From: Hirschia baltica ATCC 49814
GTDB taxonomy: Bacteria > Pseudomonadota > Alphaproteobacteria > Caulobacterales > Hyphomonadaceae
Direction: 5' to 3'
Assembly (NCBI RefSeq): GCF_000023785.1
Contig: NC_012982.1
Span: forward strand, 2,046,001-2,110,000
Length of the DNA stretch: 64,000 nucleotides
Positions 1 to 9,616 of the stretch are shown here, piece after piece; position 1 is the stretch's first letter, and the number at the start of each line of letters is the position of its first letter. The notes below the pieces were generated by a model that saw only the letters and a list, made by a program, of their open reading frames with translations, searched no databases and was not told where the DNA came from. The translations under genes were made by a program, and so were the position numbers.

Positions 1-270
1 GATAATGGTTATGCTTGGCAACAAATGTCATTCGCACTTGGTGCATTGGGTCGCAATGCCGAAGCAGAACTCGCGACGGCTGAATCAGCCTATGCGATAG
101 GTGACTATGTCCGTGCGAATGTATTTGCTAGTCGTGCCAAAGAAGACTTAGCTGAAAGCACACCAAAATGGCGTCGAGCTGATGACATCTCGGCCATCAC
201 TCAGGTTCAAATGCGATCAGGTAGACAGGGCAACCGTTTCAGTCAGCAGCTCACAGTAACTGCTCACTAA
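1..270 (+). CDS. C-terminal fragment of a periplasmic M48-type (BepA-like) metalloprotease
   Basis: The reading frame is open from base 1 and ends at a TAA at 268-270, so only the last 89 codons are present. The visible part is an Ala-rich helical repeat region (residues like GALGRNAEAELATAESAYAI) followed by a conserved-looking tail. This matches the TPR-like C-terminal domain of BepA/YfgC-type M48 metalloproteases, which are exported and act in outer membrane protein quality control. In alphaproteobacteria such a gene often sits directly before a DsbA-family gene, as here. The HEXXH catalytic part would lie upstream of the window and cannot be checked, so the family call rests on the tail and context only. 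Confidence 0.6.
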   Translation, partial: DNGYAWQQMSFALGALGRNAEAELATAESAYAIGDYVRANVFASRAKEDLAESTPKWRRADDISAITQVQMRSGRQGNRFSQQLTVTAH

Positions 271-358
271 GTTGTGATTATCTGCTAATATATTCGCAAG
301 TGTTTACACACTATGTATGAACCAACAGCACAAATTTTGCCTAAAGGACTGATAACGA

Positions 359-1102
359 ATGAACATGGGTTCCACAATAAAAACGACACTCGCGAGTGCC
401 GCGCTCATATTTGCGGCATCTTGCTCACAAGCGGTATCGGAACCCGCGGGCAAAGTTTCAACAACCGATAAAGCGGCAATTGAAAAAATCGTTCATGAAT
501 ATTTGGTCGCCAATCCTGAAGTCCTCGTTGAAGCCTTTCAAGCCTTAGAAGCGAAACAAGAGCTAGCAGAAGCAGAACAAAAAAAGCAATTCCTGCCCGC
601 TTTCCTTGCACTGGAAAACGCGCCGATCCTTGGTGATAAAGACGCGCCAATCACCATTGTGGAATTTTTTGATTACAATTGCGGATTCTGTAAAAAATCA
701 ACGGATTGGGTGATGACGCAAGTCGCTTCCAAAGATGTAAAAGTAATATTCATGGAATTGCCCGTTCTAGATTCTAGAACTAAAACCTCAGCACTCGCCG
801 CAAGAGCATCTGTAGCTGCCAGCATGCAAGACAAGTATAAAGAACTACACATTGCTATGATGAAAGCAAACGGCCTAACAAAAGGCAGGATACTTTCAAT
901 TGCTGAAAAAGAAGGGCTAGACGTTCAGCAGCTCTCTAAAGACATGGAAAGCGCTACTGTATACCGCCTTTTAGAAGATACGATGAAACTAGCCGAACAA
1001 GCAGATATACTAGCAACGCCGAGCTTTTACGTGAATGGGAAATTTGTATCAGGTGCCAACTTCCCTATGTTGGACAAATACATTTCCGAAGCCCGTGGCT
1101 AA
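359..1102 (+). CDS. DsbA-family thiol:disulfide oxidoreductase, predicted lipoprotein
   Basis: The 247-residue protein begins with a signal sequence and a lipobox-like FAASC (Cys22), so it is probably a periplasm-facing lipoprotein. After a charged helical linker comes a thioredoxin fold with the redox motif CGFC (Cys108 and Cys111) after VEFFDYN. A cis-proline segment, TPSFYVNG, lies near the C-terminus. This is the DsbA/Com1 group that oxidises or isomerises disulfides in exported proteins. The start at 359 has AAGGA about 11 bases upstream; an alternative ATG is at 365. It stands alone between the M48 gene and a bidirectional terminator. Oxidase versus isomerase activity cannot be told from sequence. 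Confidence 0.88.
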   Translation: MNMGSTIKTTLASAALIFAASCSQAVSEPAGKVSTTDKAAIEKIVHEYLVANPEVLVEAFQALEAKQELAEAEQKKQFLPAFLALENAPILGDKDAPITIVEFFDYNCGFCKKSTDWVMTQVASKDVKVIFMELPVLDSRTKTSALAARASVAASMQDKYKELHIAMMKANGLTKGRILSIAEKEGLDVQQLSKDMESATVYRLLEDTMKLAEQADILATPSFYVNGKFVSGANFPMLDKYISEARG

Positions 1103-1140
1103 TTATGTAAGCATTGATTTTTAAAGAGAATATCAAAATA

Positions 1141-1174
1141 AAACGGCGGCACTATCTAAATAGTGCCGCCGTTT
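1141..1174. terminator. Bidirectional rho-independent terminator
   Basis: A 15-bp perfect inverted repeat (AAACGGCGGCACTAT with a CTAA loop) has A-rich sequence before it and T-rich sequence after it. It lies between the convergent dsbA-like gene and thiG and can serve both strands. Confidence 0.85.
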
Positions 1175-1209
1175 TAAATTAGATAAAAGCTAATCCTATC
1201 AACGTTTGG

Positions 1210-1998
1210 CTAAATCAAACCAGCCAAAGGCGAAGAAGGATCCGCATACATTTTCTTCTTCATACGCCCCGCCAAATAAGCTTCGCGTCCAGCGATAACA
1301 GCGTGTTTCATAGCTCGCGCCATCCGAATCGGGTCTTTCGCTTCAGCAATTGCCGTATTCATCAACACGCCATCGCAACCAAGCTCCATTGCAATCGCAG
1401 CCTCTGACGCTGTTCCAACGCCGGCATCAACCAGCACAGGCACTTTAGATTGCTCGACGATCAAGCGAATATTTATCGGGTTTTGGATTCCCAAACCAGA
1501 TCCAATCGGCGCGCCTAAAGGCATTATCGCGCAACATCCCACATCCTCAAGGCGGCGTGCATATACAGGATCATCCGTGCAATACACCATGACCTCAAAG
1601 CCTTCTTTTATAAGAACTTCCGCAGCCCGCAGTGTTTCCACCATATCAGGATAAAGTGTTTTCTGGTCAGCAAGCACTTCTAATTTCACTAGCTTCCAGC
1701 CACCCGCTTCACGCGCTAAGCGTAAAGTACGCAGTGCATCTTCAGCTGTAAAACAGCCCGCAGTGTTGGGAAGATATGTAAATTTTTCAGGGCTTAAATG
1801 ATCACTCAAACGCTCCTGTGTAGGGTCCATCACATTTACGCGCCGAATAGCAACCGTTACGATTTCAGCCCCTGCAGCCTCTGCTGCTTTTGCATTTTGT
1901 TCATAGCTAGCATACTTACCCGTCCCGATAATCAAACGGGAATTAAACTCGCGCCCAGCAATTGTTAGAACATCTTTGGGGTTGGTCTCAGCGTGCAT
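1210..1998 (-). CDS. thiG: Thiazole synthase ThiG
   Basis: The 262-residue protein is of normal length. ThiG makes the thiazole phosphate of thiamine from deoxyxylulose 5-phosphate, dehydroglycine and ThiS thiocarboxylate. Visible signatures are the N-terminal [10 protein letters not shown], the Schiff-base lysine region [11 protein letters not shown] (Lys105) and the phosphate-binding [18 protein letters not shown]. Its ATG overlaps the TGA of thiS by one base (TGATG), so the two are translationally coupled. No thiO, thiE or thiF follows, so those steps must be encoded elsewhere. Confidence 0.97.
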   Translation of the reverse strand: MHAETNPKDVLTIAGREFNSRLIIGTGKYASYEQNAKAAEAAGAEIVTVAIRRVNVMDPTQERLSDHLSPEKFTYLPNTAGCFTAEDALRTLRLAREAGGWKLVKLEVLADQKTLYPDMVETLRAAEVLIKEGFEVMVYCTDDPVYARRLEDVGCCAIMPLGAPIGSGLGIQNPINIRLIVEQSKVPVLVDAGVGTASEAAIAMELGCDGVLMNTAIAEAKDPIRMARAMKHAVIAGREAYLAGRMKKKMYADPSSPLAGLI

Positions 1999-2198
1999 CA
2001 GCCGCCTCCTACAAATTGAATGACTTCCAAGCGATCGCCAGCTTCCAATTGCGTAGAATCGTAAGCGGATTTTGGAACGATTTCGAGGTTTCGTTCTACA
2101 GCCAGACCTTTTTCTGGCAATCCCAAGTCCTTCAAGAACTGACCTAAAGTCAGGCCTTCATCCAACTCTTTTGAATTTCCATTGAGAATTAGCTGCAT
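1998..2198 (-). CDS. thiS: Sulfur carrier protein ThiS
   Basis: A small ubiquitin-like protein of 66 residues ending in VGGG. Its C-terminal glycine becomes the thiocarboxylate that donates sulfur to the thiazole ring. The start is taken at the ATG giving [12 protein letters not shown], because the beta-grasp fold begins there; an in-frame ATG nine codons upstream at 2225 would add an unlikely charged leader. It is coupled to thiG by a one-base overlap. The divergent spacer to aroQ is only about 100 bases and shows no THI-box (TPP riboswitch) motif. Confidence 0.93.
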   Translation of the reverse strand: MQLILNGNSKELDEGLTLGQFLKDLGLPEKGLAVERNLEIVPKSAYDSTQLEAGDRLEVIQFVGGG

Positions 2199-2304
2199 AT
2201 TTTGCCTCTCTTCTATAGTTTTCATCGTATTTCTTTGTTTTTACATAAGAACGTGCTTGCGTCTTTAGTCTCATCTTGCGAGTTTGCAGAATTACGAGGT
2301 GCTT

Positions 2305-2757
2305 ATGAGTCTTATTCTTTATTGTCTAAATGGTCCAAACCTAAATCTACTTGGAACGAGAGAACCTGAGATTTATGGGAAGGAGACATTACAGGACATA
2401 GAAAAAATCGCTAGTGACAAAGCCAGTGAATTGAACGCGAAACTTACCTTTCGTCAATCAAATCATGAAGGCGAACTAGTGGATTGGATTCAAGAGGCAA
2501 GAAATAAAGCTTCTGCGTTGATTTTAAATGCAGCTGCCTATACTCACACCTCAATTGCAATCCACGATGCACTCAAGACACTGGAAATACCAATTATTGA
2601 ACTGCATTTGTCCAACCCACACTCTCGCGAGTCATTTCGCGCAAACAGTTATGTCGCTCCATGTGCAAATGGAGTTATTGCAGGCTTTGGATCTGCCGGA
2701 TATAGCCTAAGCGTTGAAGCGGCTGTCTCGCTCGTGAACAAACGGAGCATTAAATAA
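2305..2757 (+). CDS. aroQ: Type II 3-dehydroquinate dehydratase
   Basis: AroQ dehydrates 3-dehydroquinate to 3-dehydroshikimate in the shikimate pathway. The protein is 150 residues when started at the ATG at 2305, which has GAGGTG a few bases upstream; an in-frame TTG at 2284 is less likely. The family signature [18 protein letters not shown] is present with the catalytic Tyr24. [14 protein letters not shown] and the histidine segment [14 protein letters not shown] follow. The stop overlaps the accB start by one base (TAATG), so aroQ leads the accB-accC operon, an arrangement common in proteobacteria. Confidence 0.97.
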   Translation: MSLILYCLNGPNLNLLGTREPEIYGKETLQDIEKIASDKASELNAKLTFRQSNHEGELVDWIQEARNKASALILNAAAYTHTSIAIHDALKTLEIPIIELHLSNPHSRESFRANSYVAPCANGVIAGFGSAGYSLSVEAAVSLVNKRSIK

Positions 2758-3227
2758 TGGCTGATAAAGTCGAAAAGCTAGATACGGCACTTATCCGTGA
2801 ACTCGCTAACATCCTAACAGATGGCAATCTTGGCGAGATTGAAGTTGAACATGGCGAATTGCGTATTCGCGTTTCCATGCCAGAACCGGCTGCAGTTTCT
2901 TACGCAGCTTCAGCGCCAATGATGGCACCAGCTGCCGCTCCGGTCGCTGCACCAGTAGCGGTTGCGGCACCAGCTGCTGCACCAGCAGACAATGCAAATG
3001 CGGTTAAATCTCCTATGGTCGGTACTGCATATTTCGCACCTGAACCAGGTGCAGCCCCCTTCATCGAAGTCGGTACAAATGTTAAGCAGGGACAAACTAT
3101 CTTACTCGTTGAAGCGATGAAAACATTCAATCCAGTAAGCGCTCCTAAATCTGGTGTTGTAAAAGAAATCTTGGTTTCTGATGGTCAGCCAGTTGAATAT
3201 GGTGAAGCTCTTGTGGTGATCGAATAG
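2757..3227 (+). CDS. accB: Acetyl-CoA carboxylase biotin carboxyl carrier protein
   Basis: AccB carries biotin between the carboxylase and carboxyltransferase halves of acetyl-CoA carboxylase. The 156-residue protein has a short helical N-terminus, an Ala/Pro-rich mobile linker at about residues 44-80 and a C-terminal biotinyl domain. The biotinylated lysine is Lys122 in [10 protein letters not shown]. It overlaps aroQ by one base and is followed six bases later by accC. Confidence 0.97.
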   Translation: MADKVEKLDTALIRELANILTDGNLGEIEVEHGELRIRVSMPEPAAVSYAASAPMMAPAAAPVAAPVAVAAPAAAPADNANAVKSPMVGTAYFAPEPGAAPFIEVGTNVKQGQTILLVEAMKTFNPVSAPKSGVVKEILVSDGQPVEYGEALVVIE

Positions 3228-3233
3228 GCCACA

Positions 3234-4580
3234 ATGATGATAAATAAAGTTCTCATAGCAAACAGAGGTGAAATCGCACTGCGAATTCACCGTGCTTGTA
3301 AAGAAATGAACATTTCGACCGTTGCTATCCACTCAGAAGCCGACCGCGATGCAATGCATGTGCGTCTGGCCGATGAAAGTGTATGTATCGGACCTGCAGC
3401 TTCTGTGGACTCATATCTCAATATTCCAGCGATCATGGCTGCGGCTGAAATCACTGGGGCAGATGGTATTCACCCTGGATATGGCTTCCTTTCAGAGAAT
3501 GCCAAATTTGCTGAAATCGTTGAAGCGCACGACATTGCTTTCATTGGACCCACAGCCGAGCACATCCGTCTAATGGGTGACAAAATCGCAGCTAAAGATG
3601 CCATGATCCGCACAGGTGTCCCCTGTGTACCTGGGTCTGACGGCGGTGTAGCAGATGTGGCTGAGGCTCAAAAAGTAGCCAAACAGATAGGTTATCCTGT
3701 TATTATCAAAGCTTCTGCTGGTGGTGGTGGTCGCGGCATGAAAGTCGCACTAACTCCAGATGAATTAGAAACAGCCTTCCGTACTGCACGGACTGAATCT
3801 AAAGCAGCTTTTGGCGATGATGCTGTATACATAGAAAAATACCTTCAAAAGCCACGTCACATTGAAATTCAAGTGATTGCGGATACTCACGGTAATGTTG
3901 TTCATCTTGGTGAGCGTGATTGTTCTCTGCAACGTCGTCACCAGAAAGTATTTGAAGAAGCACCCTCTCCTGCACTTACTGAATCTGAACGCGCAGAAAT
4001 TGGTAAGCGAGTTTGTGCGTCAATTAAAAAGCTCGGCTATCGCGGTGTTGGAACAATTGAATTCCTCTGGGAAAACAATGAGTTCTACTTTATTGAAATG
4101 AACACGCGTTTACAGGTTGAACACCCTGTAACTGAAATGATCACTCGCAAAGACCTTGTTCAAGAGCAAATCCGAATTGCCTCGGGCGAAAAACTATCCT
4201 TTAAACAAAAGGATGTGCAATTCATCGGTCATGCTATCGAATGCCGGATCAATGCAGAACACCCAGTCACATTTGTACCATCTCCAGGTACAATCAAAGA
4301 CTTCCACGCCCCCGGTGGCTTAGGCGTTCGTCTCGATTCCGCCATGTATACGGGTTACAAAATCCCACCTCATTATGACAGCTTGATAGGTAAACTGATC
4401 GTGCATGGTATGACACGTGAAGAATGCCTTCTGCGCCTAAAGCGTGCTTTGGATGAGATGGTAATATCTGGTGTGGAAACGACTCTTCCACTTCATCTTC
4501 GTCTCGTGGAAAATGAAGATGTCGCAAAAGGTGAGTATGATATTCATTGGCTAGAGCATTTTCTGGCTAGAGAATCCTAA
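3234..4580 (+). CDS. accC: Acetyl-CoA carboxylase biotin carboxylase subunit
   Basis: The 448-residue enzyme performs ATP-dependent carboxylation of biotin on AccB. It has the N-terminal [18 protein letters not shown], the ATP-grasp glycine loop [21 protein letters not shown] and the catalytic [14 protein letters not shown]. Length is standard. The start codon is doubled (ATG ATG at 3234 and 3237), so the N-terminus is uncertain by one residue. It is followed nine bases later by aat. Confidence 0.98.
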   Translation: MMINKVLIANRGEIALRIHRACKEMNISTVAIHSEADRDAMHVRLADESVCIGPAASVDSYLNIPAIMAAAEITGADGIHPGYGFLSENAKFAEIVEAHDIAFIGPTAEHIRLMGDKIAAKDAMIRTGVPCVPGSDGGVADVAEAQKVAKQIGYPVIIKASAGGGGRGMKVALTPDELETAFRTARTESKAAFGDDAVYIEKYLQKPRHIEIQVIADTHGNVVHLGERDCSLQRRHQKVFEEAPSPALTESERAEIGKRVCASIKKLGYRGVGTIEFLWENNEFYFIEMNTRLQVEHPVTEMITRKDLVQEQIRIASGEKLSFKQKDVQFIGHAIECRINAEHPVTFVPSPGTIKDFHAPGGLGVRLDSAMYTGYKIPPHYDSLIGKLIVHGMTREECLLRLKRALDEMVISGVETTLPLHLRLVENEDVAKGEYDIHWLEHFLARES

Positions 4581-4589
4581 GGCAAAATT

Positions 4590-5486
4590 ATGAGTGGTGG
4601 CTTCGGCCCAGATGATTTGCTGAATCTATACCGTCGCGGCATCTTCCCCATGGGGGAAGATGCCGACGACACTCAGCTATTCATTGTTGACCCAGATCAG
4701 AGAGGAATAATTCCTCTCGATGCATTGCATATATCTAAAAGTTTGAGAAAAACGGTCTCAAAAGATGAGTTCCGAGTGACTTTTGATACCGCCTTTACAA
4801 GTGTGATGGAAGCATGCGCAGCACCATATGAAAACAGAGAATCCACCTGGATTAACACGCCTATCATCAACCTTTATTCTGCTCTACACCGACAAGGATA
4901 CGCGCATAGCGTTGAATGCTGGAAAGATTCAGAATTAGTCGGTGGACTTTATGGTGTAAGTTTAGGCGGAGCCTTCTTTGGCGAGAGCATGTTCTCTACA
5001 CGCTCCAATGCATCAAAAGTCGCTCTTGTTCATCTCGTGGCGCGTTTATTGACTGGCGGCTACATCTTATTAGACACCCAATTCATTACCGAACACTTGT
5101 TAAGCTTAGGTGCGATAGAAATTCCACGCCATGAATTTCAAAATAAATTAGCAATAGCACTAAAAGCGAATGGTGATTTCTATTCTGATTTTGGTGCTAT
5201 TCAATCCTCATCAATGGACGACTTCGGGATAGAAATTGAATCTATAAATGACCCAGAGCGCTCGACAGGAACCGCTTCTAAATCAGCTTCTTCGACGAAT
5301 ATTGGTTCTGGATTAAAATCATCAATTGAAGGCAATCCCATCGATGCAGATTCATTGATATCTGATGATGGAAGTGCTTCTTCTGGAATAGCATCAAACC
5401 CCAGATTGGATTCTTCATACAAATCCAATGGCTTTGCTTCGGTTCCCGGCAAAGCAGCACTGCAACTGATTACCCAAACATCATAA
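4590..5486 (+). CDS. aat: Leucyl/phenylalanyl-tRNA-protein transferase with long low-complexity tail
   Basis: Aat adds Leu or Phe to N-terminal Arg/Lys of proteins, making them ClpS/ClpAP N-degron substrates. The conserved domain fills residues 1-204: LYRRGIFPMGE, STWINTPII, HSVECWKDSELVGGLYG, GAFFGESMFS and LLDTQFITEHL are clear. The remaining 94 residues are unusual. They are Ser/Asp/Gly-rich and lie entirely antisense to the 3' part of the DUF2155 gene. The last residues (LQLITQTS) resemble the ends of other alphaproteobacterial Aat proteins as I remember them, so the extra length is probably an insertion before an old C-terminus rather than a lost stop codon. The protein is 298 residues, against roughly 200-240 for the family. 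Confidence 0.93.
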   Translation: MSGGFGPDDLLNLYRRGIFPMGEDADDTQLFIVDPDQRGIIPLDALHISKSLRKTVSKDEFRVTFDTAFTSVMEACAAPYENRESTWINTPIINLYSALHRQGYAHSVECWKDSELVGGLYGVSLGGAFFGESMFSTRSNASKVALVHLVARLLTGGYILLDTQFITEHLLSLGAIEIPRHEFQNKLAIALKANGDFYSDFGAIQSSSMDDFGIEIESINDPERSTGTASKSASSTNIGSGLKSSIEGNPIDADSLISDDGSASSGIASNPRLDSSYKSNGFASVPGKAALQLITQTS

Positions 5487-5854
5487 AGCGAATGCTCCAA
5501 CGCATTTAACCCCGGAGAACTCGCAAACATCCATCCAGAGAAAAGCCGTGGATCATCATCCTTTGCTGTGCCGGTCTCTGCATTCACTCCCATAGATATC
5601 ACTTCAAGATACGCAGCTGCTTCTGGTGGCTGATCTTCCGGTGGTGATTGATGGCAAGCACGGACAGTTAGCCCAAGACCACCAAATTGGACAGTCTCGT
5701 CCAATTCGATTTCAATATCTGTTGCCTTACCTGTAATTTTCTCAAGCGCTCGCACCTTCACACCCGGTCGTGGATCGAGTGCAAATGCTGTTTGAGTAGC
5801 CGAAATCAAAACACCAACAGCAACAAATGCAGAGCACAAACCTAATTTACGCAT
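5201..5854 (-). CDS. DUF2155 family exported protein with acidic tail
   Basis: The protein has a signal peptide (MRKLGLCSAFVAVGVLIS to about AFA). A conserved domain follows, with VRALEKITGKATDIEIEL, LTVRACHQSPPEDQ, RLFSGWMFASSPGLNALEH and YDVWVISC, typical of DUF2155. These proteins are usually next to aat, mlaD and NDUFA12 in alphaproteobacteria; their function is unknown to me. The start chosen is the ATG at 5854, with GTGGAG upstream; a GTG at 5869 is the alternative. After VISC comes a tail of about 85 residues, Glu/Asp/Ser/Pro-rich and low in complexity, which runs antisense into aat. Usual members end shortly after the VISC-like motif. Confidence 0.85.
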   Translation of the reverse strand: MRKLGLCSAFVAVGVLISATQTAFALDPRPGVKVRALEKITGKATDIEIELDETVQFGGLGLTVRACHQSPPEDQPPEAAAYLEVISMGVNAETGTAKDDDPRLFSGWMFASSPGLNALEHSLYDVWVISCSAALPGTEAKPLDLYEESNLGFDAIPEEALPSSDINESASMGLPSIDDFNPEPIFVEEADLEAVPVERSGSFIDSISIPKSSIDED

Positions 5855-5961
5855 TTTCGTGAACTCCACAAATTTCTATCAGAATCAATTCAATCATCAT
5901 TCCCTGATCATATGCCTAAATGTGTTAGGCATATGTCATCAAATAAATTCTACATAAAATA

Positions 5962-6462
5962 TTACTGGGCTGCTGAATTATTAGCAGATATTGCCTCGGC
6001 AATATTCTTCAATCGCCCATCAAGAGATGTCGCAAACTCAGTCAACAAAGGTCCAAGTTCAACGGAACCACTTGTGTAGAGTATTTCATCACCAGGTTCG
6101 AGCATTGCTAATCCGCTACCAGGAAGCAATGCAATATGAGGCCCAGACAAAAACCCATCTGACGCTATTTTGGCAGTTGTATCTTCGTCCAATTCAATAC
6201 CTTCAGCAACATTCATGGTAATCTTAGGAACGAGACGTGCCTTGTCTAACTCAACATCCGTAACCACGCCGACTTTTACGCCCATCAAACGTACATCTGT
6301 TCCTTGAAGAACTCCATTGATTGGACCAGTGAACTGAGCAGTCAGTTCATAACTTCCATTTCCAGCTGTTTTTTCTGATTGTTGTAATGAAAACCACAGA
6401 AAAACACCCGCAGCTGCAACAACAGCAATACCTACGATTGTTTCAAATAATGAATCACGCAT
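5962..6462 (-). CDS. mlaD: Outer-membrane lipid asymmetry protein MlaD (MCE domain)
   Basis: A 166-residue protein starting at MRDSLFETIVG with one N-terminal transmembrane helix (IVGIAVVAAAGVFLWFSL). A single MCE domain follows, with TAQFTGPINGVLQGTDVRLMG and SDGFLSGPHIALLPG. MlaD forms a periplasmic hexamer on the MlaFEB transporter and carries phospholipids between membranes. The start at 6462 is preferred because it opens the membrane helix; it overlaps the end of the NDUFA12 gene by eight bases. The partner genes mlaE and mlaF are 43 kb away in this window, a split seen in other alphaproteobacteria. Confidence 0.93.
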   Translation of the reverse strand: MRDSLFETIVGIAVVAAAGVFLWFSLQQSEKTAGNGSYELTAQFTGPINGVLQGTDVRLMGVKVGVVTDVELDKARLVPKITMNVAEGIELDEDTTAKIASDGFLSGPHIALLPGSGLAMLEPGDEILYTSGSVELGPLLTEFATSLDGRLKNIAEAISANNSAAQ

Positions 6463-6841
6463 CTGGATCCCATGCCTCGTAATCACCGGCAGTTTTAGTG
6501 CGCTCGTCTGAACGCCACAAACTACCTTTAGGTTTGTAAGCTAACAAAGTCCCAGTCAAATTTGGCTGGTGTTGAAGCTCAAAAGACTTTTTCACCAATG
6601 GTTCTTCCGTTGGAGGTTTGTCAAAAGTATGGTGCATCCAGCCGTGCCAGTCTGGAGAAATACGCGATGGCTCTGCTGCACCGTTATAAATAACGTAGCG
6701 CCGCTTGCGACCTTCCTGACTCGGCTTCTTTTCTTCATAGAACTTATTGCCCCATTCATCATCACCGATAAACACGGCACGACGACCGATATCAAAACGA
6801 GTTCCAATAGTGGTGTTTTTCCACCAGCCAATAACAGACAT
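6455..6841 (-). CDS. NDUFA12-type NADH:ubiquinone oxidoreductase accessory subunit
   Basis: The 128-residue protein has the B17.2/NDUFA12 signature: GDDEWGNKFYEE, RRYVIYNGAAEPSRISPDW and HGWMHHTFDKPPTEE. It is an accessory subunit of respiratory complex I shared by mitochondria and alphaproteobacteria, which supports the taxonomic placement. It lies upstream of mlaD with an eight-base overlap, so the two are probably cotranscribed along with the DUF2155 gene. Confidence 0.93.
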   Translation of the reverse strand: MSVIGWWKNTTIGTRFDIGRRAVFIGDDEWGNKFYEEKKPSQEGRKRRYVIYNGAAEPSRISPDWHGWMHHTFDKPPTEEPLVKKSFELQHQPNLTGTLLAYKPKGSLWRSDERTKTAGDYEAWDPDA

Positions 6842-7028
6842 GCGCGCTCCTTAAGAGATTTGCGGCGAATGTAATCCCCTCAAGGCATTACGTCCAGCGC
6901 CAACAGCCATGAGATTTCATCAAACCTGTGTCATACAAAATCTTGTGGGAAAATCCACACATTAACACAACATATATTGCACTATTGAAGCGATTTGCGC
7001 ACATTCACTATATTCAGGGAGATGATTT

Positions 7029-9536
7029 ATGGCGCAACGCAGGACAAAACAGCCGACTCAGTTACTAGCCCCCCTCATGGCTGCTGGAGAAATCTGGTTA
7101 AAAACAGATAGATCAGCCTCTATGAACTCAGCTGAAGCAACAGATTACCTTAATGGCCTAGCCACTCTAGACTGCGAATCTAATGCAAAGTCGACCATCA
7201 CAAACGCATTGTCTAAAGGCCGAATCTCTCCACTTCTACCACTCGGTGCGGCAATCGGTAGCGTCAGCCCTGCCCCAATTTCATCCGGTGGTGCTGAAAT
7301 GGCCATTGCAGAAGCAGCGACAGTAGCCGCTGCACGCGCAGCAACAGCACAGGGATTTGCTTCTTTAGCCGACGCCTTAGAAGGTTTAAGTATTGATACA
7401 GACGATGACGGCCTGCCAACAGCGGATGCACTCACTGATGCGCTTCGTTGCGGCGCAGATGCAGATCTTCTTGAAATCGCGTTATCTACCCCTGGCGGAC
7501 CGCGAGCTGCTGCAACAGCCCTAAGAAAACAGGCAGCAGCCGCCAGAGATACAGGCACAGTACATCTAGGACTAACGAATTGGTCAGATGCGTCAGCCGA
7601 AAAATTAGCCGATGCATCAAACCGGTTAGCTGGTTTAAGGATTGGGCTTCAAGTCAATCATTTGTCCAGAACGGCTCCCAACGCAAAATCTCCTACCTTG
7701 ATTCTAAATCTGGGTGCTTATTTTGACGATAAAACATTTGCAGAAGAAACTCTCAGATCAGATCTTGTCGATCTAAAATCAACCTTTCCTGGCCTAATCA
7801 TTATAGTAGCCGGCTTAGCAGCTACGATTATGTCAGAAGGCCTAGCGTTCGATTCACTTCAAGGTCGAAACCGCGCTACTGAAATCGCAGTCATATTGAA
7901 AGAATATCAAGCCGCCGATGCAAAAGATAAATCCGGTATTCAATTTGCTTTCTTACGGCCATCTCCAGATGCAGTGGCATGGCTGAACTTAGAGAGCATT
8001 GGTGTTGACCCCGTACAGTCTCTGATTTCAACCACAGAAGAAGACGAAAACCGTTTTTCTAAATGCGCCGGACTTGCGCTCAATTGCGCAGCCACCGAAG
8101 GACAGCGCCAAGATGTTGCATTGCGCGTTTTAGGAGCGAGATCCCTTGACCAAATTGATGGTCTAGAACGCAACCGCTTGTCAGAACGCGGCCTTACCAA
8201 TGAAGCACTAGATCGCGTTGAACAAGCAATACGAGACGGCTTACCGCTGCGCAGTGCCTTTTCACGTTGGGTGGTTGGTGACGACACAATCAAGAAACGC
8301 TTGGGACTAGCTCCCGAAGCATTCGAAACAGACGGTGAAGCATTACTCAGAGCATTGGGTATATCGGCCAGAGAAATAGAAGAAGGTCGCGCTGCTGTAG
8401 AGGGGCGACGACGCGCAGTCTCTGATCCAAATTCAGAACTAGCACATATATTTTACTTGGCGCGGCAAGCAAAAGCAGGAGCATGCATTCGATTTGCTTT
8501 GAGTATCAAAGAAGTGTTCGACGTGCCTATTTTGCTAACAGTTCCATCCAAAGAAGCTGCTGCGGCCAGCCGGCAAGATTTACAACTTTGCTTTAGTGCA
8601 GCCATCGAAAATGATCTCAGTCTACGGATAGAACCGTCGAAGCCAGTCATTAATGCAACGGTTTTGGAACGCTTGGCAGAAGCAGAAAAACGAGCATCCA
8701 CACCTCCTGCTTTTGTCCAGAGCCAAACTATCGCTGCCCCTCCTACCAAGCCAGAAGTACCAATCCACATTCAAGCACCTGATACAAAAACAGACCCAAA
8801 TACTTATGCAGCGCGTCGTCGCCTACCTGACAGACGCAAAGGCTATATTCAAAAATCCACTGTGGGTGGACATAAAGTCTATTTGCACACTGGAGAATTT
8901 GACAATGGAAGCCTTGGTGAAATTTTCATTGATATGCATAAAGAAGGCGCGGCTTTTCGTTCCTTAATGAACAATTTTGCCATCGCGATTTCAATCGGTC
9001 TACAATATGGTGTGCCTTTAGAAGAGTTTGTCGATGCATTCGTCTTCACACGTTTTGAACCAGCCGGTGAAGTCACCGGAAATGATTCAATTAAATCAGC
9101 AACCTCAATTCTAGACTATATTTTCCGAGAGCTTGCAGTGTCTTATCTTGATCGAGAAGACCTTGCTGAAATGGACGGTCTTTCTTCAGACGGCCTAGGA
9201 AAAGGTGAAGGTGATTCCACACGAAATGCACCTACTCCTCAAGAAGCTGTGCAACTCATATCCAAAGGGTTTAGTCGCGGTGCAATTCCTGACAATATTG
9301 TATTCCTTGATGCTGCATCCTCCCGCACCAAAGATGATGAAACGGTAGAACAAGAATTATCAGAAGAGCCCCCAGTTCATGAACCTGAATCACCTGTTGT
9401 GAATTTAGAATCTCAACAAGCGGACCAGCCCGATTACCTTGGTGATGCATGCCCTAATTGCGGTCATTTTACACTCGTAGAGGATGATGGTGTTGCAATT
9501 TGCGATGCTTGTGGAGCAACAGTACAAACAGCATAA
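7029..9536 (+). CDS. NrdJ-derived TSCPD protein lacking recognisable RNR catalytic residues
   Basis: 835 residues. From about residue 592 to 720 the sequence is close to the C-terminal TSCPD region of class II (B12-dependent) ribonucleotide reductase: [37 protein letters not shown] and [20 protein letters not shown]. It ends in a CPNC...CDAC zinc-ribbon/redox tail (about 808-829). Before that, pieces run collinear with NrdJ in a worn form: [15 protein letters not shown], then an [18 protein letters not shown] stretch, then [20 protein letters not shown] where NrdJ has its HIRMMAAAQPFISGAIS segment. No NPCSE-type active-site cysteine motif is present, and the first 300 residues are Ala-rich. 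It is about 400 residues shorter than usual NrdJ. Likely a pseudoenzyme or regulator; it is not broken by stops. Confidence 0.75.
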   Translation: MAQRRTKQPTQLLAPLMAAGEIWLKTDRSASMNSAEATDYLNGLATLDCESNAKSTITNALSKGRISPLLPLGAAIGSVSPAPISSGGAEMAIAEAATVAAARAATAQGFASLADALEGLSIDTDDDGLPTADALTDALRCGADADLLEIALSTPGGPRAAATALRKQAAAARDTGTVHLGLTNWSDASAEKLADASNRLAGLRIGLQVNHLSRTAPNAKSPTLILNLGAYFDDKTFAEETLRSDLVDLKSTFPGLIIIVAGLAATIMSEGLAFDSLQGRNRATEIAVILKEYQAADAKDKSGIQFAFLRPSPDAVAWLNLESIGVDPVQSLISTTEEDENRFSKCAGLALNCAATEGQRQDVALRVLGARSLDQIDGLERNRLSERGLTNEALDRVEQAIRDGLPLRSAFSRWVVGDDTIKKRLGLAPEAFETDGEALLRALGISAREIEEGRAAVEGRRRAVSDPNSELAHIFYLARQAKAGACIRFALSIKEVFDVPILLTVPSKEAAAASRQDLQLCFSAAIENDLSLRIEPSKPVINATVLERLAEAEKRASTPPAFVQSQTIAAPPTKPEVPIHIQAPDTKTDPNTYAARRRLPDRRKGYIQKSTVGGHKVYLHTGEFDNGSLGEIFIDMHKEGAAFRSLMNNFAIAISIGLQYGVPLEEFVDAFVFTRFEPAGEVTGNDSIKSATSILDYIFRELAVSYLDREDLAEMDGLSSDGLGKGEGDSTRNAPTPQEAVQLISKGFSRGAIPDNIVFLDAASSRTKDDETVEQELSEEPPVHEPESPVVNLESQQADQPDYLGDACPNCGHFTLVEDDGVAICDACGATVQTA

Positions 9537-9616
9537 ATGAAGCCTATTTATTCAAACTGGCTTCATTATTGCTGTGTTATAACCATCTCGTCGTTGATGA
9601 TTAAATAGGTCTCACT

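Noticed and set aside
2199-2304. TPP riboswitch before thiS
   Set aside because: The divergent spacer is too short and lacks CTGAGA-type and ACC-GAACCTGA-type boxes.
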